Made by a program: the position numbers and the translations under genes. A stretch of 64,000 nucleotides of DNA from NCBI RefSeq assembly GCF_015206995.1, contig NZ_JADEXR010000009.1, positions 3 through 64,002 of the forward strand. Reading direction: 5' to 3'. Of this stretch, positions 59,535-64,000 are shown piece by piece. The notes under the pieces were generated by a model that was given only the letters and a program-made list of their open reading frames with translations, was not told where the DNA came from and did no database searches. Numbering within the stretch: position 1 is the stretch's first letter; each line of letters opens with the position of its first letter. This stretch comes from an aff. Roholtiella sp. LEGE 12411 (GTDB lineage: Bacteria > Cyanobacteriota > Cyanobacteriia > Cyanobacteriales > Nostocaceae).

Positions 59535-62500
59535 GTGTTTCCTAAAAGGGTACAAAACTTTATTAACCACATCAAAAACACTAGCAAAACGGTACAGAGA
59601 ATTGAACCCGTAATGGACATAAGCGAACAGCAAGCCGCGCTGTGCGATCGCCAATTAGCAAAAGTAGTCCTAGACACGACAAATCTAGACTTAGACATTG
59701 GAGTTGAGGAACCAACAACTGAATTTAAAAAAACACTGGAGCATCTGCAATCTGAAATTGCAAAACGTCAAGAAGCTGAAGAACAGTTACGCCAGAAAAC
59801 ATCAGAGTTGGCAGCAATTTTGCAATTAATTTCCGGTGTATATTTACGCCTCAATGCTGATGGAATCATCCTGGATTGCAAAGCTGGAAAGACGCAGGAT
59901 TTGGATAATTTACCAGGAGTTATTCAGGGACAGTCGCTGCTGCAATGCCTACCTGCTGCTGTGGGTATACGCTTCCAGCAAGCAATAAATCAAGTACTGG
60001 AAACTAAATCTTTAGTCAGTTTTGAATATACATTACCACTACTACCAGAAACCGGTAATTTTGAAGCTAGATTATTACCTTTGCAAGAACAGCAAATCAT
60101 ATTTCTTGTCCGCCACGCCAGCGACAGAATGCAATCAGCATTGATAGAAAATAATGTTAAATTTTGCAGCATTGTAGAAAACGCCAATAACATTATTTTT
60201 GCACTAACGCTTGAGGGAATATTTTCTTATGTTTCTCCTAACTGGACTGATATTTTAGGACATGAGGTTGCGGAAGTTGAAGGCCAATCCTTTATTCCCT
60301 TTGTGCATCCCGATGATGTACCAATCTGTGCAGATTATTTCCAAAGAATTTTGACAACAGGCGAAAAACAGAACCCAATTGAATATCGGGTAAAACATAA
60401 AGATGGCGATTGGCGATGGCATACAAGTAACTCATCTACTATAAAAGATGCTAATGGCAATGCTTTGTACTTTGTTGGCATTTGTCATGACACTACCGAA
60501 CAGCAAGCTGCGCTGCGCGAACACAAACAAACACAAGAGGCACTGGCAGAACGAGCGCGATTAGCGGATTTTCGTGCGGATGTAGATGCTGCTCTTGCTC
60601 AGAGTCACAGCTTACAGTGCATGATGCGCCGCTGTACTGAAGCTTTAGTCAAACATATTGATGCCGCATTTGCTCGCCTCTGGATACTGAACAAACAAGA
60701 GAATGTACTAGAGTTGCAAGTCAGTTCTGGAATGTACACCCATATTGACGGGCCTCATAGACGCGTGCCAGTAGGACAGTTCAAAATTGGTTTGATTGCC
60801 CAAGAATGCAAACCCCACTTGACCAATTTTGTATTGACAGATCCACGAGTGAGTAATAGAGAATGGGCACAGCGTGAGGGGATGGTTGCTTTTGCAGGCT
60901 ATCCCCTAATTATTGAAGGTGAAATTGTAGGGGTTATAGCTATGTTTTCTCGGCAAGCCGTAACGGAATCTACTTTCATCGCCCTAGAATTTGCTGCTCA
61001 AGATATTGCCATTGGCATCAAACGCAAACAAGCCGAAGAAGCGCTAATAAAAAGCGAGGAGCGCTTTCGCCATCTTGTGGAAACTACCAACGATGGGGTA
61101 TGGGAGTTAGATCGCCAAGGAGTTTACACTTACGTTAGTCAAAAAATCCGTGACATTTTGGGGTATCAACCAGAAGAAGTACTAGGCAAAACGCTCTTTG
61201 ACTTAATGCCACCAGCAGAAGCAAGCCGAGTCAAAAAACTTTTTCAGGATCTAACTAACTCCCAACAGCCTTTAATCAATCTCGAAAACAAAAATCTTCA
61301 CAAGCACGGACAATTGATTGTTCTGGAAACCAATGGAGTTCCTTTCTTTGATGCATCCGGCAATTACCTGGGTTATCGCGGCGTTTATCGAGATATCACC
61401 GATCGCAAACAAGCAGAGGAAGCTTTGCAAGCTCTCGTCGCCGGAACAGCTGCGGTGACGGGCAAAGAATTTTTCTCTGCCTTAGTGCGTCATTTAGCAG
61501 ATGCTTTGGGAGTCCGTTACGTCGTTCTGGCAGAAAGAATCGGCGAAGATCTCAGTAGGGCGAGAGTTTTATCATTCTGGGCTGGTGACAAGCTCTTAGA
61601 TACTTTCGAGTATGACCTACTAGCTGACACACCTTGCGAAATTGTGTTGCAAGAGGGGATGCGTCTCTACTCCTCTGGTGTACAGCAACTATTTCCTCAA
61701 GACAAGGACTTACTGGCGCTAAACGTAGAAAGTTATTTAGGAGCGCCACTTGTGGATACATTCGGTATATCGATAGGTCATCTTTGCGTGTTGGATACAA
61801 AGCCGATATTGCAAGAGGAGCGCTGCAAAGCTATTGTAAGTATTTTTGCCGCCAGAGCCACAGCAGAACTACAGCGCCAGCGCACGGAAACTGCCCTACG
61901 GAAATCAGAAGCGAAATTTAGAGCGATCGCCCAGCGGGAAGCCCTGCTTAACCGTCTTGCTAGTCAAATTCGAGCTTCCCTCGAACTCAACTACATTTTA
62001 GAAACCGCAGTGCAGGAAATTCGCAACTTATTCCAGATTGCTCGCTGCGCTTTCTTTTGGTATCGACAAAACACTGAGCTACCCTACTGGGAATGTGTAT
62101 ATGAGGCGAAAAACTCTACCTTACCCAGTCTACTGAAAGCTCAAGCAACTCATGTAGAAGTTGAACTAATAGCAACAAAAACCTTGAACAGAGAAATTAT
62201 CCGCATCGATGATGTTAATCAGGAAAGCGATGGCATCGCCCAACAATTTTTGCACGATTTTGGTTTCACCGCCTTTATGTCACTGCCTGTACACACTCAA
62301 TCTGGTGAAATTGGAGCATTTAGCTGTGGTTACTGTAGTGGCGTCCGGCCCTGGCTAGACAATGAAGTGGAGTTACTACAAGCAGTTACAGATCAACTAG
62401 CGATCGCTATTGACCAAGCTAAACTTTATACACAAAGTCGCATAGCTGCCCAAACTGCCCAAGAAAAAGCACAGCAGCTACAAGAGGCTTTGCTAGAACT

Positions 62501-63476
62501 TCAACAAACCCAGGCTCAACTAATTCAAACTGAAAAAATGTCCAGTTTGGGACAGTTAGTAGCAGGTATTGCCCATGAAATCAATAATCCCGTCAATTTC
62601 ATCTACGGTAATATCAGCCACGCCAGTGAGCATGTCAGAGATTTGCTGCACTTAGTAGAACTTTATCAACGCTACTGCCCACCAGTACCAGAAATTAAAC
62701 AAGAAATCCACACGATTGATTTAGATTTTCTTAGCCAAGACTTGCCCAAAATCCTAGATTCTATGAATATGGGAGCCGAACGCATTCGGCAGATTGTCAT
62801 GTCTTTACGCAATTTCTCTCGTCTAGATGAAGACGGCATGAAGCGAGTAGATATTCATGAAGGCATTGATAGCACCTTACTGTTGTTGCAAAGTCGTCTG
62901 AAAGCTAGACTAGAACGTCCCGAAATCCAGGTAATCCAAGAATACGGCAACCTGCCACAAATAGTGTGTCACGCCGGACAGATGAATCAAGTATTTATGA
63001 ATATTCTCAGTAATGCTATTGATGCCTTGGAAGAGTCAATAGTCAACAACCCTACACTATGGACTATGGAATGTGCCCTGCGGGGTGAGGCTCCTACGTC
63101 GCTACCGCCAGTCGCTCATGGGGAGCCACCCCCTTGCGGAGGTTCCCTCCGTTGGCAAGAGTGGCGTGGAAACCCCTTTGGCGCTGGCTCACTTTTGACT
63201 AAACCACAAATTCGTATTCGCACCCTTGTCCAAGAGGAGAAGTACGTAGTTATTAGTATTGCTGATAATGGTTTAGGGATGACCGAGGAAGTATGCAACC
63301 GTCTCTTTGACCCCTTTTTCACTACGAAACCTGTAGGTAAAGGCACTGGTATGGGATTGTCAATTAGTTACCAAATTGTTGTTAAAAACCACCGTGGACA
63401 ACTCCAGTGTATTTCAGCACCCAGAGAGGGAGCCGAGTTTATAATCACAATTCCATTACAGCAGCAACTTTCATGA
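59535..63476 (+). CDS. Multi-sensor histidine kinase (PAS/GAF repeats)
   Basis: This 1313-residue soluble kinase starts at GTG, or at the ATG of residue 27 (MDISEQQAALCDRQ). Order: short N-terminal coiled coil, PAS-like (about 85-190), PAS (about 215-330, NIIFALTLEGIFSYVSPNW), GAF (about 345-495), PAS (about 505-630, GVWELDRQGVYTYVSQKI), GAF (about 635-780), GAF (about 800-975), coiled coil, HisKA with SSLGQLVAGIAHEINNPVN, and an ATPase with N, G1 (DNGLGM) and G2 (GKGTGMGLS) boxes. Its catalytic part closely resembles that of the HNOBA kinase at 5792. About 55 residues encoded by repeat DNA interrupt the ATPase between N and G1 boxes. No chromophore cysteine was assigned in the GAF domains; the signal is unknown. 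Confidence 0.88.
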   Translation: MFPKRVQNFINHIKNTSKTVQRIEPVMDISEQQAALCDRQLAKVVLDTTNLDLDIGVEEPTTEFKKTLEHLQSEIAKRQEAEEQLRQKTSELAAILQLISGVYLRLNADGIILDCKAGKTQDLDNLPGVIQGQSLLQCLPAAVGIRFQQAINQVLETKSLVSFEYTLPLLPETGNFEARLLPLQEQQIIFLVRHASDRMQSALIENNVKFCSIVENANNIIFALTLEGIFSYVSPNWTDILGHEVAEVEGQSFIPFVHPDDVPICADYFQRILTTGEKQNPIEYRVKHKDGDWRWHTSNSSTIKDANGNALYFVGICHDTTEQQAALREHKQTQEALAERARLADFRADVDAALAQSHSLQCMMRRCTEALVKHIDAAFARLWILNKQENVLELQVSSGMYTHIDGPHRRVPVGQFKIGLIAQECKPHLTNFVLTDPRVSNREWAQREGMVAFAGYPLIIEGEIVGVIAMFSRQAVTESTFIALEFAAQDIAIGIKRKQAEEALIKSEERFRHLVETTNDGVWELDRQGVYTYVSQKIRDILGYQPEEVLGKTLFDLMPPAEASRVKKLFQDLTNSQQPLINLENKNLHKHGQLIVLETNGVPFFDASGNYLGYRGVYRDITDRKQAEEALQALVAGTAAVTGKEFFSALVRHLADALGVRYVVLAERIGEDLSRARVLSFWAGDKLLDTFEYDLLADTPCEIVLQEGMRLYSSGVQQLFPQDKDLLALNVESYLGAPLVDTFGISIGHLCVLDTKPILQEERCKAIVSIFAARATAELQRQRTETALRKSEAKFRAIAQREALLNRLASQIRASLELNYILETAVQEIRNLFQIARCAFFWYRQNTELPYWECVYEAKNSTLPSLLKAQATHVEVELIATKTLNREIIRIDDVNQESDGIAQQFLHDFGFTAFMSLPVHTQSGEIGAFSCGYCSGVRPWLDNEVELLQAVTDQLAIAIDQAKLYTQSRIAAQTAQEKAQQLQEALLELQQTQAQLIQTEKMSSLGQLVAGIAHEINNPVNFIYGNISHASEHVRDLLHLVELYQRYCPPVPEIKQEIHTIDLDFLSQDLPKILDSMNMGAERIRQIVMSLRNFSRLDEDGMKRVDIHEGIDSTLLLLQSRLKARLERPEIQVIQEYGNLPQIVCHAGQMNQVFMNILSNAIDALEESIVNNPTLWTMECALRGEAPTSLPPVAHGEPPPCGGSLRWQEWRGNPFGAGSLLTKPQIRIRTLVQEEKYVVISIADNGLGMTEEVCNRLFDPFFTTKPVGKGTGMGLSISYQIVVKNHRGQLQCISAPREGAEFIITIPLQQQLS
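63033..63200. repeat. Repeat-derived in-frame insertion in the kinase gene
   Basis: The segment starts with AGTCAATAGTCAAC and ends CACTTTTGACT, complementary ends like the intergenic AGTCAA/TTGACT repeats near 43555. Its core has GGAGCCACCCCCTTGCGGAGG and TCCCTCCGTTGG, palindromic sequence similar to intergenic repeats at 34502. It encodes about 56 residues absent from the otherwise similar kinase at 5792-7243. Confidence 0.6.
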
Positions 63477-63585
63477 TCGAACTTGAGGTGCATTTAACTT
63501 GCAGTCTTGTTGGATAGAGAAGTTACAAGTAAAAACCCGATTAGATTAATCGTGTTTGTCTGTTTGGAATTACTTGCTTTATGAA

Positions 63586-64000
63586 CTACCCACAGTTGGC
63601 TTCGCCTGAACTGTGGGTTTCTACATCCCTCAGTTCGTTTTTAGCAGAGACTTCCACAGATTTTTGACGCTTCTTCGCTCCCAGTTGCCGCATACTACCC
63701 GCAGTTTTACGAGTGTTGACGGTAGAGCTAGGTAACTCTGCGTCTGCGAGGCTTGTTCCAAACCCCGGTAGACTTCCTTTTGACCAGCAGAGCATTACTT
63801 CGGCAGCAGCAATATCTCTATCCTGACAATAACTACAAACACCACACTTATGCACTCGGACATCGAGTGTTTTCTTGTGTTGGTGTCCACATTTAGGGCA
63901 GGTTTGAGACGGTTTTACCAGACGGGTTGGAACCTCTACAAATACACCACCAATCTGTTTTATTTTGTATTTGATGGTACTGCGTAGTATTCCAAATCCT
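63586..64000 (-). CDS. tnpB: TnpB (IS200/IS605-type accessory nuclease), C-terminal part; runs off the window
   Basis: The minus-strand frame is open to base 64000, and the 5' part is outside the window. The visible 137 residues include FGILRSTIKYKIKQIGGVF, VEVPTRLVKPSQTCPKCGHQ (first zinc-ribbon pair), VHKCGVCSYCQDRDIAAAEVM (second pair and the conserved DRD that carries the third RuvC aspartate), then a variable basic tail ending SGEANCG. TnpB is an RNA-guided nuclease related to Cas12. Whether a tnpA partner exists cannot be seen. A start at the internal ATG (63855) would remove the zinc ribbon and is rejected. Confidence 0.85.
   Translation of the reverse strand, partial: GFGILRSTIKYKIKQIGGVFVEVPTRLVKPSQTCPKCGHQHKKTLDVRVHKCGVCSYCQDRDIAAAEVMLCWSKGSLPGFGTSLADAELPSSTVNTRKTAGSMRQLGAKKRQKSVEVSAKNELRDVETHSSGEANCG
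63588..63618. other. Hairpin at the TnpB 3' end (putative element right end / guide RNA scaffold)
   Basis: ACCCACAGTT and AACTGTGGGT form a perfect 10-bp stem with an inner GGC..GCC pairing in the loop. It overlaps the last codons and stop of the TnpB frame. IS200/IS605-type elements have such subterminal hairpins at their ends, and the omega (reRNA) guide usually overlaps the 3' end of tnpB. Confidence 0.55.

Noticed and set aside
63586-63855. Stand-alone 89-residue protein starting at the internal ATG
   Set aside because: The frame stays open upstream to the window end and encodes the zinc ribbon of TnpB, so it is the C-terminus of a longer gene.

Overview
The window is chromosomal DNA of a phycobilisome-bearing, probably filamentous cyanobacterium of the Nostoc/Calothrix/Tolypothrix type (order Nostocales). 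Signs of this are frequent HIP1 octamers (GCGATCGC), an apcE-apcA-apcB-apcC allophycocyanin cluster whose ApcE has four linker repeats, a dnaE gene ending in the N-half of the cyanobacterial split intein, a tmRNA whose tag reads ANNIVKFARKDALVAA, an atp1-a-c-b'-b-delta-alpha-gamma ATP synthase operon, a flavodiiron Flv3/Flv1 pair, and many heptamer repeats and small palindromic elements between genes. The genus cannot be fixed from the sequence alone. The first 14 bases match the end of the Tn5/Nextera transposon adapter, so base 1 is probably a contig end.

Layout. 0.3-5.5 kb: aminotransferase, an FHA protein with a degenerate methylglyoxal-synthase-like tail, a methyltransferase and ftsW. 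5.8-7.8 kb: an H-NOX sensor with its partner histidine kinase. 8.0-11.3 kb: a heme-oxygenase-like diiron oxidase translationally coupled to a methyltransferase, divergent from an Fe(II)/2-oxoglutarate oxygenase; this may be a small biosynthetic locus. 11.3-16.6 kb: the allophycocyanin core operon. 17.3-19.2 kb: a secreted protein and a methyltransferase. 19.6-25.9 kb: the ATP synthase operon, whose spacers hold hairpins and repeats, closed by a strong terminator. 26.0-27.8 kb: a truncated methyltransferase, tmRNA and an IS630 remnant. 27.8-29.2 kb: a gene-free stretch with two miniature elements. 29.2-32.8 kb: flv3-flv1. 33.4-36.2 kb: a GspE-N-like membrane protein, a possible 59-residue protein and a dicarboxylate symporter. 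36.4-39.6 kb: split dnaE and a Uma2-type nuclease. 39.8-45.7 kb: DsbA-like protein, CAP lipoprotein, hydrolase, DUF1816 protein, an rRNA 2'-O-methyltransferase and Mini-RNase III. 46.2-50.2 kb: a STAS protein with an apparent ATT start, carA, an aspartic protease and trpD. 50.7-58.6 kb: one minus-strand run of a dynamin-like GTPase, a 1005-residue Hsp70-like ATPase, an unrecognised protein and a Dam-type methylase. 59.5-63.5 kb: a 1313-residue PAS/GAF histidine kinase. 63.6 kb to the end: a partial TnpB.

The best candidate for an under-described system is the GTPase / Hsp70-like / unknown cassette at 51.7-58.6 kb. Its protein sizes and families recall the enterobacterial SrfC/SrfB/SrfA trio, and it sits directly upstream of a dam gene. 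A second candidate is the diiron oxidase / methyltransferase / 2OG-oxygenase locus. The window is also rich in non-autonomous elements, at least five palindromic families. One of them supplies the last codons and the stop of dam, and repeat DNA appears to have entered the reading frames of trpD and of the large kinase.
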